Source: Antilocapra americana (taxonomy: Eukaryota; Chordata; Mammalia; Artiodactyla; Antilocapridae). Taken from it: 64,000 bases of DNA. The notes below the pieces were generated by a model. The model searched no databases. It was not told where the DNA came from and saw only the letters and a list, made by a program, of their open reading frames with translations. The position numbers and the translations under genes are program-made. The DNA is taken from NCBI GenBank assembly GCA_007570785.1, contig ML664161.1, positions 7,758,277 through 7,822,276 of the forward strand, given 5' to 3'. This document shows positions 46,493 through 58,016 of the stretch, in pieces; position 1 is the stretch's first letter, and every line of letters starts with the position of its first letter.

Positions 46493-46724
46493 GATCAACT
46501 AGGATCTCATGGGAAGGGAGGATAAAATTTTAGGGAGAAAGAACCAGAGCACATGGAGCCCTCAGCAGCTCTTTGTAGCATGCTTTTCAAAGCTCTCCCA
46601 AATTTTCTATTTTAGAGCTGGAGGGCTGGACCAGACTTGCTGGGCAAGGAGTTAAATGATGGACCTGGGACTGTTAAGAAGTCAGTGAAGTAAGTGTCAT
46701 GATAATAATGATTTTCAGTGAATA

Positions 46725-46980
46725 TTTATTGACCAGCAATACATTCACAAGCACTTCTGATCATACAAACTTCCTCCTTTCAACCGCCTAACTTGGACTT
46801 CAGAGTGCTCTGTGAAACAAGAATTGCTCTCAACATCGTTCTCCTTATGAACTCATTAAACACTACGAGCTGGACACAATTATTTTTCTCATTTTACCCA
46901 TGAGAATGTAAGGTATAGAGAGGGTAAGTGACAACCTAGATTTCACAGCTAACATGCACCAGAGACCGGATTGTTACCTA
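46725..46980 (-). repeat. MIR-like fragment
   Basis: GAACTCATTAAACACTACGA, TTCTCATTTTACCCATGAGA and GGGTAAGTGACAACCTAG: antisense MIR. Diverged. Confidence 0.6.
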
Positions 46981-47751
46981 CACATACGCCTGATTGCAGT
47001 TCCTATGTTGTAACTCCACAGCCTAACTGCTAGGAGATCCTGCTTCCTGGTGAACTGGCTCTTACCACCTAGGATATCATGTATCTCACGACACTCGGAT
47101 GTTTCTTTTAGAGTGGGAAGTCTCACAATTTGGCATGTATTGATATCGTGCATGCAGGGAAGAAACGTAGACTTTAGGTAGAAATGTAGCTTTTTCAGAC
47201 AAATCATGAACATCGAGAGTTCTGAGTACCCTTCACCATGAGCACTGCTCACACTTCCTTGCTCGTGCTCACATAAGCCTATCTTCTCCTCCAATGTGCA
47301 GGGTGTCAATGTGCAGGGAAGCTCCCAGGAGACAAGAGCCAGGTCAGACCTCCTCTCTCTGAGTCTAGCACCATGGCTGGCATATTGAAGGTGGTCAATC
47401 AATTCTGGCTGGGAAAACATCTAGAGTATTCTCTAAATTAAACTGTTAATTCATTAAACATTACGCTAGTATTTGCTTTGTATCAGGGACCTACCAACTC
47501 TCTTTGGTCTGAAATCTTAGTGCCCAGACTGCTGGAGGACACCTCCACAGCCCTCCTCCACCAGCCTGGCCCTGCTCCTCCTGCCCTTGAGGTCTATCTC
47601 TGGAGCAGCCTTGCCCCAGACTCTTCAGACTCTCTTGATTCAGGAGACTGGAATGTTGCTAACTATAGGTCCAAGGAAATTCTCAAAGTCCACTTCAGTT
47701 AAGTGTATGCGTCAACAAAAATAGAACTGTACCAGTCAAATCTATATTAAG

Positions 47752-50094
47752 ATTGTGTAGGTGTGTGCTCAGTTGTGTCCGACTCTTTGTGACCCCATGA
47801 ACTGCAGCATGCTAGGCCTCCCTGTCCATCATCAACTCCTGGAGTTTACGCAAACTCATGTCCACTGAGTCAGTGATGCTATCCAGCCATCTCATCCTCT
47901 GTCATCCCCTTCTCTTCCTGCCTTCAATCTTTCCCAACATCAGGGACTTTTCAAAAGAGTCAGCTCTTCGCATCAGGTGCCAGACTACTGGAGTTTCAGC
48001 TTCAACATCCTTTCTTCTAATCAACACCCAGGACTGATTTCCTTTAGGATGGACTGGTTGTATCTCCCTGTAGTCCAAGGAACTCTCAAGAGTATTCTCC
48101 AACATCACAGTTTAAAAGCATCAACTCTTCGGTGCTCAGCTTTCTTTATAGTCTAACTCTCACAATCATACATGACCACTGGAAAAACCATAGCTTTGAC
48201 AAGGTGGACCTTTGTTGACAAAGTAATGTCTCTGCTTTTTAATATGTTGGTTAGGTTGGTCATAACTTTTCTTCCAAGGAGTAAGCATCTTTTAATTTCA
48301 TGGCTGCAATCACCATCTGCAGTGATTTTGGAGCCTCCAGAAATAAAGTCAGCCATTGTTTCCACTGTTTCCCCATCTACTTGCCATGAAGTGATGGGGC
48401 CGGATGCCATGATCTTATTTTTCCGAATGTTGAGCTTAAGCCAACTTTTTCACTCTCCTCTTTCACTTTCATCAAGAGGCTCTTTAGTTCTTCTTCACTT
48501 TCTGCCATAAAGGTGGTATCATCTGTATATCTGAGTAATTATTGATATTTCTCCCGGTAATCTTGATTCTAGCTTGTGCTTAATCCAGCCCAGGGTTTCA
48601 TAATATACTCTGCATATAAGTTAAATAAGCAGGGTGACAATATACAGCCTTGATGTACTCCTTTTCCTTTTGGAACCAGTCTGTTGTTCCATGTCCAGTT
48701 CTAACTATTGCTTCCTGACCTGTATACAGGGTTCTCAAGAGACAGATCAGGTGGTCTGGTATTCCCATCTCTTTCAAAATTTTCCACAGTTTATTGGCAT
48801 CCACACAGTCAAAGGTTTTGGCATAGTCAATTAAGCAGAAATAGATGTTTTTCTGGAACTCTCTTGCTTTTTCCATGATCCAGAGAATGTTGGCAATTTG
48901 ATCTCTGGTTCCTCTGCCTTTTCCAAAACCAGCTTGAACATCTGGAAGTTCACAATTCGTGTATTGCTGAAGCCTGGCTTGGAGAATTTTGAGCATAACT
49001 TTACTAGCGTGTGCTGCTGCTGCTTCTAAGTTGCTTCAGTTGTGTCCAGTGAGATGAGTGCAATTGTGCGGTAGTTTGAACATTCTTTGGCATTGCCTTT
49101 CTTTGGAATTAGAATGAAAATTGACCTTTTCCAGTCCTGTGGCCATTGCTGAGTTTTCCAAATTTGCTGACATATTGAGTGCACTTTCATTATTATCATG
49201 ACACTTACTTACAGCACTTTCACAGCATCATCTTTTAGGATTTCAAATAGCTCAACTGGAATTCGATCACCTCTGCTAGCTTTGTTTGTAGTGATACTTC
49301 CTAACGCCCACTTGACTTCACACTCCAGGATGTCTGGCTCTAGGTGAGTGATCACACCATCGTGATTATCTGGGTCATGAAGATCTTTTTTGTATAGTTC
49401 TTCTGTGTATTCTTGCCACCTCTTTTTAATATCTTCTGCTTCTGTTAGGTCCATATCATTTCTGTCTTTTATTGAGCTCATTTTTGCATAAAATGTTCCC
49501 TTGGTATCTCCAGTTTTTTTGAAGAGATCTCTAGTCTTTCCCATTCTATTGTTTTCCTCTATCTCTTTGCCTTGATCGCTAAGGAAGGCTTTCTTATCTC
49601 TCCTTGCTATTCTTTGGAACTCTGCATTCAGATGGGTATATCTTTCCTTTTCTTCTTTGCTTTTTGCTTCTCTTCTTTTCACAGATATTTGTAAGGCCTC
49701 CTCAGACAGCCATTTTGCTTTTTTACATTTCTTTTTCTTGGAGATGGTCTTGATTCCTGTCACCTGTACAATGTCACGAACCTCCGTCCATAGTTCATCA
49801 GGCACTCTGTCTATCAGATCTGGTCCCTTAAATCTATTTCTCATTTCCACTGTATAATCATAAGGGATTTGACTTAGGTCATACCTGAATGGTCTAGTGG
49901 TTTTCCCAACTTTCTTCAATTTAAGTCTGAATTTGGCAATAAGGAGTTCATGATCTGAGCTACAGTCAGCTCCTTGTCTTGTTTTTGCTGACTGTATAGA
50001 ACTTCTCCATCTTTGGCTGCAAAGAATATAATCAATTTGACTTCAGTGTTGACCTTCTGGTGATGTCCATGTGTAGAGTCTTTTCTTGTGTCCA
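47752..50094 (-). mobile_element. BovB LINE, 3' segment with reverse transcriptase
   Basis: Minus-strand BovB from the end of the endonuclease region through RT to the 3' tail. Recognisable peptides include CKKAKWLSEEALQ, LPDVQAGFGKGRGT, FCLIDYAKTFDCVD (RT) and, by hand, a YTDD box at about 48515 where YADD is usual. Stops and frameshifts break the frame (open blocks at 49209-49919, 48598-48996, 48153-48410, 47902-48108), so it is inactive. A 36-nt SINE head interrupts it at 49013-49048. It joins the inverted 5' segment at about 50095. Confidence 0.93.
49013..49048 (-). repeat. 36-nt Bov-A SINE head in BovB RT
   Basis: GCTGCTGCTGCTTCTAAGTT then GCTTCAGTTGTGTCCA, the start of a Bov-A unit, inserted between ACTAGCGTGT and GAGATGAGTG, which are contiguous in BovB. 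Confidence 0.8.
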
Positions 50095-51069
50095 AGGTAA
50101 GAGAAACCCAAGTAAGACAGTAGGCGCTGAAAGAGGGCATCAGAGGGCAGGCAGACTGAACCTACAATAACAGACAACTAGCCAATCTGATCACATGGAC
50201 CACAGCTTGTCTAACTCAGTGAAACTAAGCCATCCCATGTGGGGCCATCCAAGACATACGGGTCATGGTGGAGAGGTCTGACAGAATGTGGGCCACTGGA
50301 GAAGGGAATGCAAACCACTTCAGTATTCTTGCCTTGAGAACATCATGAACAGTATGAAAAGGCAAAAAGATAGGACACGGAAAGATGAACTCCCCAGGTC
50401 GGTAGGTGCCCAGAATGCTACTGGAGATGAGTGGAGAAATAACTCCAGAAAAAATGAAGGGATAGAGCCAAAGCAAAAACAACACCCAGTTGTGGATGTG
50501 ACTGGTGACAGAAGCACGGTCAGATGCTGTAAAGAGCAATGTTGCATAGGAACCTGGAATGTTAGGTCCACGAATCAAGGCAAATTGGAAGTGGTCAAAC
50601 AGGAGATGGCAAGAGTGAATATTCTAGGAATCAGTGAACAAAAATGGACTGGAATGGGTGAATTTAACTCAGATGACCATTATATCTACTACTGTGGGCA
50701 GGAATCCCTTAGAAGAAATGGAGTAGCCATCATAGTCAACAAAAGAATCTGGAATGAAGTACTTGAATGCAATCTCAAAAAAGACAGAATGATCTCTGTT
50801 CGTTTCCAAGGCAAACCATTCAATATCATGGTAAGCCAAGTCTATGCCCAACCAGCAATGCTGAAGAAGCTGAAGTTGAACAGTTCTATGAAGATCTACA
50901 AGAACTTTTAGAACTTATCACCCCAAAAAGATGTCCTTTTCATTATAGGGCACTGGAATGCAAAAGTAGGAAGTCCAGAAACACCTGGAGTAACAGGTAA
51001 ATTTGGCCTTGGAGTACAGAATGAAGCAGGGCAAGGCCTAATATAGTTTTGCCAAGAGAACACATTGGT
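50095..51069 (+). mobile_element. BovB LINE, inverted 5' segment (endonuclease)
   Basis: 5' leader (CCCAAGTAAGACAGTAGG) and the start of the endonuclease domain: CCIGTWNVRSTNQGKLE, SEQKWTGMGEFNSDDHYIYY, ending near GKFGLGVQNEAGQG with an in-frame TAG. It is in plus orientation, opposite to the rest of the element, and stops where the 3' segment begins, less about 20 nt. The open block 50288-50911 is broken after that. A tatattaag match at 47743-47751 and 51070-51078 is the likely target-site duplication of the whole element. Confidence 0.92.
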
Positions 51070-51134
51070 TATATTAAGGTTAAATATCATTAAATATATT
51101 AAGCATTAATACGAAAACAAAGCCTGTCTTACAA

Positions 51135-51766
51135 ATATGTACCTCAGTGTTCATAAAAGCATTATTTACAATAGCCACGACATGGAAAGAACCAAAATGT
51201 CCATTGATAAATGCATAGATAAAGAAAATGTGGTGTGTGTGTATATGTATACATACACACACACACAAACTTACACACACACATTTACACAATGGAATAC
51301 AACTCAGCTATAAAAAAGAATGAAATATTGCCATTTGCAGGAGCATAGATGGACTTAGAGGTTATCACACTAAGTAAAGTAAGTCAAGAAAAGAAAGATA
51401 AATACCATATGGTATCACTTATATGTGGAACTTAAAATATGCCACAAATGAGCTTATCTACAGAGCAGACTCACAGACATAAAGAACAGACTTGTCATTA
51501 AAAAGAAGGAGCAGGTGGGGAAGGGATGGATTGGGAGTTTGGGATTAGCAGACACAAACTATTATATATAGAATGCAAAAGTAACAAGCTCCTACTGTAT
51601 AGCACAGGGAACTACATTCAATACCATGGGATAAATCATAACGGAAAAGATTGTGAAAAAGAATGTGTATGTATATGTGTAACTGAATCATATTGCTGTA
51701 TGGCAGAAACTAACACAACACTGTAAACCAACTATACTTCAATAAAATAAAATTTAAAAACATGAC
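51135..51766 (+). mobile_element. L1 3' end
   Basis: CATTATTTACAATAGCCACG, CAATGGAATACAACTCAGCT and CTCCTACTGTATAGCACAGG, ending AATAAAATAAAATTTAAAAA. It abuts the BovB 5' end. Confidence 0.9.
51234..51285. repeat. TG/TA/CA microsatellite with palindrome
   Basis: TG repeats, a TATATGTATACATA centre, then CA repeats. It lies within the L1 3' end; 51234-51266 is nearly self-complementary. Confidence 0.9.
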
Positions 51767-51858
51767 GTACAAAACACAAACCTACTTTGATAGAGTCCCT
51801 TAAACAAAGACAAAAATTGAAGCTCCTGAAGGATGCTTAATTCAATAGGCTATCTTTC

Positions 51859-51983
51859 TATTTATTTATTTATTTAAATTTTTTTTTTTGCTTTCTTTTT
51901 TTTTTTTTATTGTTTTTGCCATACAATGTCATGATATCACCATGGGTTTACATATGCTTCCCCTCCAGAACTCCCCTCCCTCC
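51859..51983 (-). mobile_element. Young 5'-truncated L1 3' end
   Basis: Antisense poly(T), TTGCCATACAATGTCATGAT, CCATGGGTTTACATATGC and a C-rich end. Flanked by a perfect 17-bp duplication (tcaataggctatctttc) at 51842-51858 and 51984-52000. Same L1 tail type as 1135-1271. Confidence 0.92.
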
Positions 51984-52549
51984 TCAATAGGCTATCTTTC
52001 ACAGGATATCAACATTTTCATTTCCTAGTCACTTTCACATAGCTTCTTAAGTTTTCTCTCTATGCTCTCCTTTTACAGGGAAAAAATTTCCTAAAAGGTC
52101 AAAGTTAGGGGTTTTTAAGGAGGAACTTTGTGTGTTTTGAACCCGTGGATGGTTAGGCCTGAACTCATTGTATACAAATAAAAACAAAAAAGGCAAGATT
52201 AGCTAATCTGGCTAGTACTGAAGAATTTTAGACCTCCTATACTAAAGGAAAACTTAAAATCAATCCTTGATTGTATCTGCTCTGAAACTCCAGCTCAAAT
52301 AGCATTACATATATCAAAGGTGCCCTCAGAATATCTGTGGGAGTGTTGACACAAGTGGACACGTGGAAGAAACTTACGATGTTTGGGTGAAAACTGCTGC
52401 ATAACCTTTCTTTTTTATGAAATTTTATACTATATCTCAATTCCTATTTCATTTTTGGTATGCACAATTTAAAAAATTCCTCTAAAACTTCCAGAAACTT
52501 CCCACTTACCTAAAAGTGAATAAATCTTTTCTTTTCCAAATAGCTCAAA

Positions 52550-52728
52550 CAGTGGTTCTGAAACTTCAAAGTGTATCAGAATCGTCTGGAGGCTGTTAAA
52601 TCACGGACTTCCAGCCCCTAGAGTTGCTGATCAATAGTCTTGAGTTGGGCCCAAGAATCTGCATTTCTACCAAGTTTCTGGGTGATGCTGATGCTGCTGG
52701 CCCAGGGACTACACTTTTAAAACCACAG
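52550..52728 (+). repeat. MER5A hAT element
   Basis: CAGTGGTTCTGAAACTTCAA at the left, GGTGATGCTGATGCTGCTGG near the right, with a terminal inverted repeat ending in AACCACAG. Nearly complete. Confidence 0.88.
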
Positions 52729-52832
52729 AAAACACAATTTTACTTCACCTAGTCCATTTAACTTTTCCAGTTTTAGGCTTATGTCAAAATTCCAAGGAAC
52801 AAAAGATAATATAACAGTTTATATACACATCA

Positions 52833-52998
52833 AGCTTCCTTGGTGGCTCAGATGGTAAAGAATCTGCCTGCAATGCCAAAGACCTGGGTTAGTTCCCTGG
52901 AAAAGGGAATGGCTAGCCACTCCTGTATTTTTACTGGAGAATTTCATGGACAGAGGGGCCTGGTGGGCTACAGTCCATGGGGTCACAAAGAGGTCTAC
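52833..52998 (+). repeat. Bov-tA SINE, 3' truncated or decayed
   Basis: GCTTCCTTGGTGGCTCAGAT head through CAGTCCATGGGGTCACAAAG; the usual GGACACGACTGAG end is lost. Confidence 0.88.
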
Positions 52999-53319
52999 AC
53001 AAATTTTAGCTTTGGTAACTACAACTCACAGGATGCCTGTTCTGAACTAGCAGGAATGTCTATGGGTCTCTTGGGAGGCCAATTTACCAAGAAGTGACTT
53101 TGGGGTTAGCTTAAAGTTAACAATGGTGCTTTTTTCCTTCTCACTTCTTCCTCTATCTTGTACATTCAGTGGGGACTCCTATCTTACTAGAGATTTGATA
53201 TGAAAAGCCAAGATTTGGCTGGTCTCATACCCCAATCCATGCTACTATTCTCTGTTACTTTTATTAGACTTTTATTATTACCTTGTTGAAAAACCCAGTG
53301 GAATGAAGAGACACTGTAC

Positions 53320-53484
53320 CTGGGGATCGACTGATCTGAGCATGGGGGGTGTCCGAGCAGGCTGGACCCCACTGATGCTGAAGGACTCTGACCGTGGGGG
53401 CAGGTTGGGGTCCGATATCCTGTTGGCAACCTTGTGAGGCATGGCAGGTGAACTCTGCCTGTTGAGCCTTGACCGTTCTTCTAC
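53320..53484 (-). CDS. TNIK: TNIK 55-codon cassette exon
   Basis: 165 nt, 55 codons, phase 0 at both ends, so skipping keeps the frame. It starts VEERSRLNRQSSPAMP and ends with RSVDPQ. Its length and position (human 537-591 by my count) match the 55-residue segment known to be alternatively spliced in TNIK. It contains a PxxPxR candidate SH3 ligand (PNLPPR) and Ser-rich stretches (NRQSSP, RSESFSIS). The acceptor is TTTTCTAG/GTAGAAG and the donor CCCCAG/GTACAG. The polypyrimidine tract is a (TTTTG)n microsatellite. I recall Pro in human where the residue before VDPQ is Ser here. Which tissues include the exon cannot be read from the sequence. Confidence 0.97.
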
Positions 53485-53488
53485 CTAG

Positions 53489-53514
53489 AAAACAAAACAA
53501 AGCAAAACAAAACA
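53489..53514. repeat. (AAAAC)n microsatellite at a cassette-exon acceptor
   Basis: On the gene strand this is TGTTTTGTTTTGCTTTGTTT running to TTTTCTAG, so the repeat is the polypyrimidine tract of the 55-codon exon. Confidence 0.92.
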
Positions 53515-55798
53515 TGTGCCTCAGTGGATAGGAGCTGATTTACTTCCTAGTCAGGATTTTGTGTAGTCTCCTGCACAGCCATTTTGCATCCCTCCAATCA
53601 AATTATTTTAGAAAGCCAAAGCTCAACCTTCTCTGCATCAAAAATTTGCAAAAAGCTCTTTCCTGTCAGAGTAAATAATAGCATGAAAAACACACAGAAT
53701 ACTTAAGGCAACATCCTTCCATTACCCATGATCTCATGCTATTCTATTGGCTGGGAATTTGGGACCTGCTTTTTAAGTTTCTCATGCATTAGCTGGAACA
53801 CTGGTCTTGTTGATTGGTCACAAATCCAGGGTTCAGTCAGGGAGAGAGGCAACTATGTCAGGTATTACAATTGCTTGGGGAAAATAAAAAACTGCTTTGA
53901 GCTGACAAATGAGACAGGATAGGAAAGAACATGGAAGGGCTGATAAGAGGATGTGCTGAGCACACTCACCCTCTATTGCTTCCTGCGCCCTACCTGTGGG
54001 CAAGTGGGAATCTTGATCAATGAGTATGGCTTGTCTTAAACTGACTTCCTGTACCTTTTTTTTTTTTTTTCCTCTCTCTGAGGGCCTTTTTCTTTTCAGG
54101 TATCTCTCTTCTTGTTCCCTAAAATACACTGCCCCACTGCATTTTTTCCATTTTAGCCTGGAGCCCACTCTCTCTCTCTTTCCCCTCTCCTGCCTGTTTT
54201 TCCACACATGGCGCTTGTTCTTGCTTCTCCTCCTCTCCTCTCCAGCCCTCTGGACACTTCATTCCCTTGTCACTCCCTTTTTTTGCAGAGTCTCTCTCAG
54301 CCCAGAGGAGATAAGTGAACAGAAGTGCTTCAAAGGGAAGGCTCAAAGGACCCGGGAAGGCTATCTTTATAGGCAAAAGTCACTCTTAGTACTTATTTGT
54401 TGCAGGCAGACTGTGGCAGAGGACAAATTATAAAGGAAAATGTAGATAACAAAATGTACACTGCAAGACATGGTTTAGAAATATTTGACAGCTGTAAAAG
54501 GTCTAGCACGTTTCTCCAGATCCACCTTGTCCTGTCCTTTATTTCTTCAGGGTCAATTTGACAGTTGTAATTTCCAAACCCACTGGGGCAATAATTCCAC
54601 CCTGATGACTATTAGCTCTCTTCTGCTGACTCACTACCTTTGTGTTGTAATAGCCTGTTATGGAACTCACATGTGGGTCCTCAAGACATATTTGTATGTA
54701 ACAGCTAAGATCCTTTATTCATTTTACTTCCTGATTTGAAATAAAAAGTCAAAAGAGCTCTTCTTTCCCATCCTATTCTGAATATTCCTAGAGGCAGACT
54801 CGGTCTCATACACAAACTCTCAAATTAACTACAAACATGGTAATGTGTTAAGATGTGCTACAGTAGAGAAAACCACCCTTCTGCCTCTCCACAAGAGTCA
54901 TCTGAACACCTCTTCCCTGGCCATGGCTGTGCATGTATGTACAACTGACATCCAGCTGACTTTGGTTTTGAAATTCCACGTCTCAGAAGCTTACCACATA
55001 CCAAATAAGATAATCAGCAAAAAACCAGAGATATAAACCAGAACATGCATACTTTGTGGAAGTATGTGTGTGTACAAAGTATTACATCAGCGATAATTAT
55101 TTAGCTATTGTGTTGAGCAAAAGGAAAGAACAAAGCCAGCATTGAGATGAGAACACAAACAAAGTCCTGCAAAGACAGCCCTAGATAAACTGAGACCAAG
55201 GTCTGCAGTGTATTGTCTTCCCAAATACTAGACTCTTTGAGAAGAAGATGATTATTTCTAGACCACTGGAATTAGTCAAATATTAGTCATGTTCTTATTT
55301 CTAGGGAAGATCATTAAATAGAAAAATCACATGTATGGGTACCCCTCAACATTCAAATCATTGCATTCTGAGGTCAGAAATCCAAGAGGTTCAATTCACC
55401 TTCAGATAAATAATTGTTTATCCAAACTGTAGCCACTTATTACCTGATATTTATGAACCAAATATTGTAAGGAAGTTACGATATCTGCCATTCTTTTTTT
55501 TTTTAGCTGTAAAATATCCGTAGATTGTTTTAAACCCACATTCAGAAATAGCACATTAAAAACAACAGTCAAAAAGTCTGTCCCCAAAGATCTCCATTGA
55601 ACAAAGAAACCATTTCTGAGATGAAGAATTCTTTCGGCAACTGCCAGCAACAAACCTCCAAGAAAGGAAGCCCCTTTGTCTCTAATAGGACCATGAGCCA
55701 CATATGCCCTAAAACTGTTGTTAGAAATGAATGGGGCACAGAGATGGATGCTGATTTTCACAGGCAGTTAATGGGTTTGATTAGTCACATGTGGATAT

Positions 55799-56319
55799 CG
55801 TTGTTGTCGTTCAGTTGCTAAGTCATGTCCGACTCTTTGCAACACCATGGATTGCAGCACACCAAGCTTCCCTGTCCTTCACTATCTCCCTCAGTTTGCT
55901 CAAACTCATGTCCGCTGACCCCATGGACTGCAGCACACCAGGCTTCCCTGTCCTTCACTATCTCCCTGAGTTTGCTCAAACTCATGTCCACTGACCCCAT
56001 GGACTGAAGCACACCAGGCTTCCCTGTCCTTCACTATCTCCATAAGTTTGCTCAAACTCATGTCCATTGAGTTGATGATACCATCCAACCATCCTATCCT
56101 CTGTCACCCCCTTCTCCTTCTGCCCTCAGTCCTTCCCAGCATCAGGGTCTTTTCCAGTGAGTTGGCTCTTTGCATCAGGTGGCCAAAGTACTGGAGCTTC
56201 AGCTTCAGCAACAAACCTACCAATGAATATTCAGGGCTGATTTCCTTTAGGATTGACTGGTCTGATCTCTTTGCTGTCCAAAGGACTCTTAAGAGTCTTC
56301 TTCAGCACCACAATTTGTG
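55799..56319 (-). mobile_element. BovB LINE 3' end with internal triplication
   Basis: TTGTTGTCGTTCAGTTGCTA through GAGTCTTCTTCAGCACCACA. Flanked by a tgtggatat duplication at 55790-55798 and 56320-56328. It contains the 76-bp tandem array. Confidence 0.9.
55841..56068. repeat. 76-bp unit, three tandem copies
   Basis: Copies at 55841-55916, 55917-55992 and 55993-56068, each running from ACCCCATGGACTGCAGCACA-like sequence to CTCAAACTCATGTCC. A few mismatches per copy. Confidence 0.93.
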
Positions 56320-57924
56320 TGTGGATATTACTAATGTATTTCTAGTAACACTGCCTATGCCTTCTCTCAGTTCATTTACATACTAAATCCTACCATCAGT
56401 CATGTTTCAGTCTTTACCATCATAAAATATACAGTATGAATAATCCATTGTTACACTCTGCAGATTATTTCAGGATGAATCCAGTGTGATGCGATTTCCT
56501 GGGTTGGAGGAAAATCTATCTGAAAATCTATATAACAGTGAGGCATCAGGCTACTGTGTCTCAAGAAAATCTTGTCCTAAAGTCTTCAGGAAGATAACGC
56601 TGTCTGTTGCTTTTGCACTAGAGGAACAGCATGAATACTGGAGTAAAGATACCAAATCAAACATCCTAGTAACAGTTTCAGATGGACAAAGGTCTGTCTC
56701 TTGATGCATCACATCTTATGTTTACTAACTGAACACTGAATGAGACAAAAAAGGTGTTTTCCCCCAGATTAAGAATATATGTGATTAAAAACTGGGTGAT
56801 ACATTTCAAGCTTCCTTTTATGATATGACTTTTTAAAAAATGAGTTTTCGCTTCAACCTCTTGCTACCAAGATGTAAAATATCTCAAGTACCACCAAAAA
56901 AGGGTTCTAGCAGCATTGTATAAAAAGTGTCAAGATGCCATTCCATACAACAGAAGATATCTGTTACGAAGGAGTTCATACTTGATGGGATTATCAATGA
57001 AGACAGAGAACTATATTAGGAGAGAAACATCAATTTTACCATAGAATCAGGCTTTTCTCTTATTAAAAGAATCGTGTTACCATCAAAACTAAAATAACTT
57101 TGAATAGATTTAAATCACTTCTGCAGAAACACTATACTATTTATTACAGCATTACAGGGAAAAATAAAAACTAACTGTGGTCTCAGAAATAAAATTCCAC
57201 TCCAGGCAGGACTGTGTTATCCACTGGGTAACACAGTAATGATATCTAAGCCCTGTGAGATATATAAAAAGCAGCACAAATACAGAAGACCTGAAAATAA
57301 ATGCGTTGATTACAAGATGTAAAAAAATTTGCAAAATAAGTAACTATGTTGAAACATGTATACAAGTATAAACATTACATCAATGTCTCAATTGTTAAAT
57401 TGTTTTGTACGTCTGAAAACAATTTATAGCTTCTAATGTCTCACAGGGCAATAAGAAATGTTATCTGCTGAGAGATTTCAAAACAAAATCATAGAAGTAG
57501 TTTTTAAAATGTTGACAACAAAATATATTTACTGTCATATGGGTGTATTTTAATAATACTTTATTAAATATATGACTGTAGGGTCTGCGGGAGTCTATGT
57601 AGGTCTTGGAAGCCCTGCTTAAGAGCTAGTATGTGGTGCATTGAACACAACTGTATTGGAAAATTTCCCCCCCAACTGGACAAAACATTTGATTTTTGTC
57701 TTTACTGGCAGTGCTGGAGGAAGAGAAAGAAGTTAAGAGAAAGAAGTTCAATGACCTTTAAGTCCTCAGTAGGTATTCTGATCCTGCACTCACTGGGCAC
57801 ATGAAGAGGTGGGTGAGTCATGCTGTCTTTTGCCAAAACCACGTGGGCAGACGGTTACTGAGCAAGACTGGGGCTATCCCTTCTCTGGGGCACCTTGGAG
57901 GACAGAGCAAACACTCATTCCTTG

Positions 57925-58016
57925 TTGAGTCTGCTCAAATTCATGTCCACTGAGTCGGGGACGCTGTCCAACTCTTTCATCCTGTCACGTCCTTCTCCTC
58001 CTGCCCTCATTCCTCG
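57925..58016 (-). mobile_element. Short BovB fragment
   Basis: CTGCTCAAATTCATGTCCAC, GAGTCGGGGACGCTGTCCAA and CTTCTCCTCCTGCCCTCATT. Internal part of the BovB 3' region. Confidence 0.75.

Larger units (their letters stand above)
46248..53319 (-). other. TNIK: TNIK intron, 7.1 kb
   Basis: Mostly retroelements: Bov-tA (46292-46492), MIR-like (46725-46980), the inverted BovB (47752-51069), an L1 3' end (51135-51766), a young L1 tail, MER5A and a Bov-tA. Nothing recognised in 46985-47740, 52001-52545 and 52995-53319. Confidence 0.8.

Noticed and set aside
47752..51069. Functional reverse transcriptase gene
   Set aside because: Several stops and frameshifts, an altered YADD box (YTDD), a 36-nt insert and an inverted 5' part. 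The element cannot encode a working protein.
54050..54260. Long pyrimidine-rich tract with many CTCT motifs
   Set aside because: On the TNIK strand it is purine-rich, so it is not a splicing pyrimidine tract. No exon lies near it; plain low-complexity sequence.
55841..56068. Possible CRISPR-like or satellite array
   Set aside because: Only three abutting units with no spacers, all derived from BovB. It is a local tandem duplication in a mammalian retroelement.
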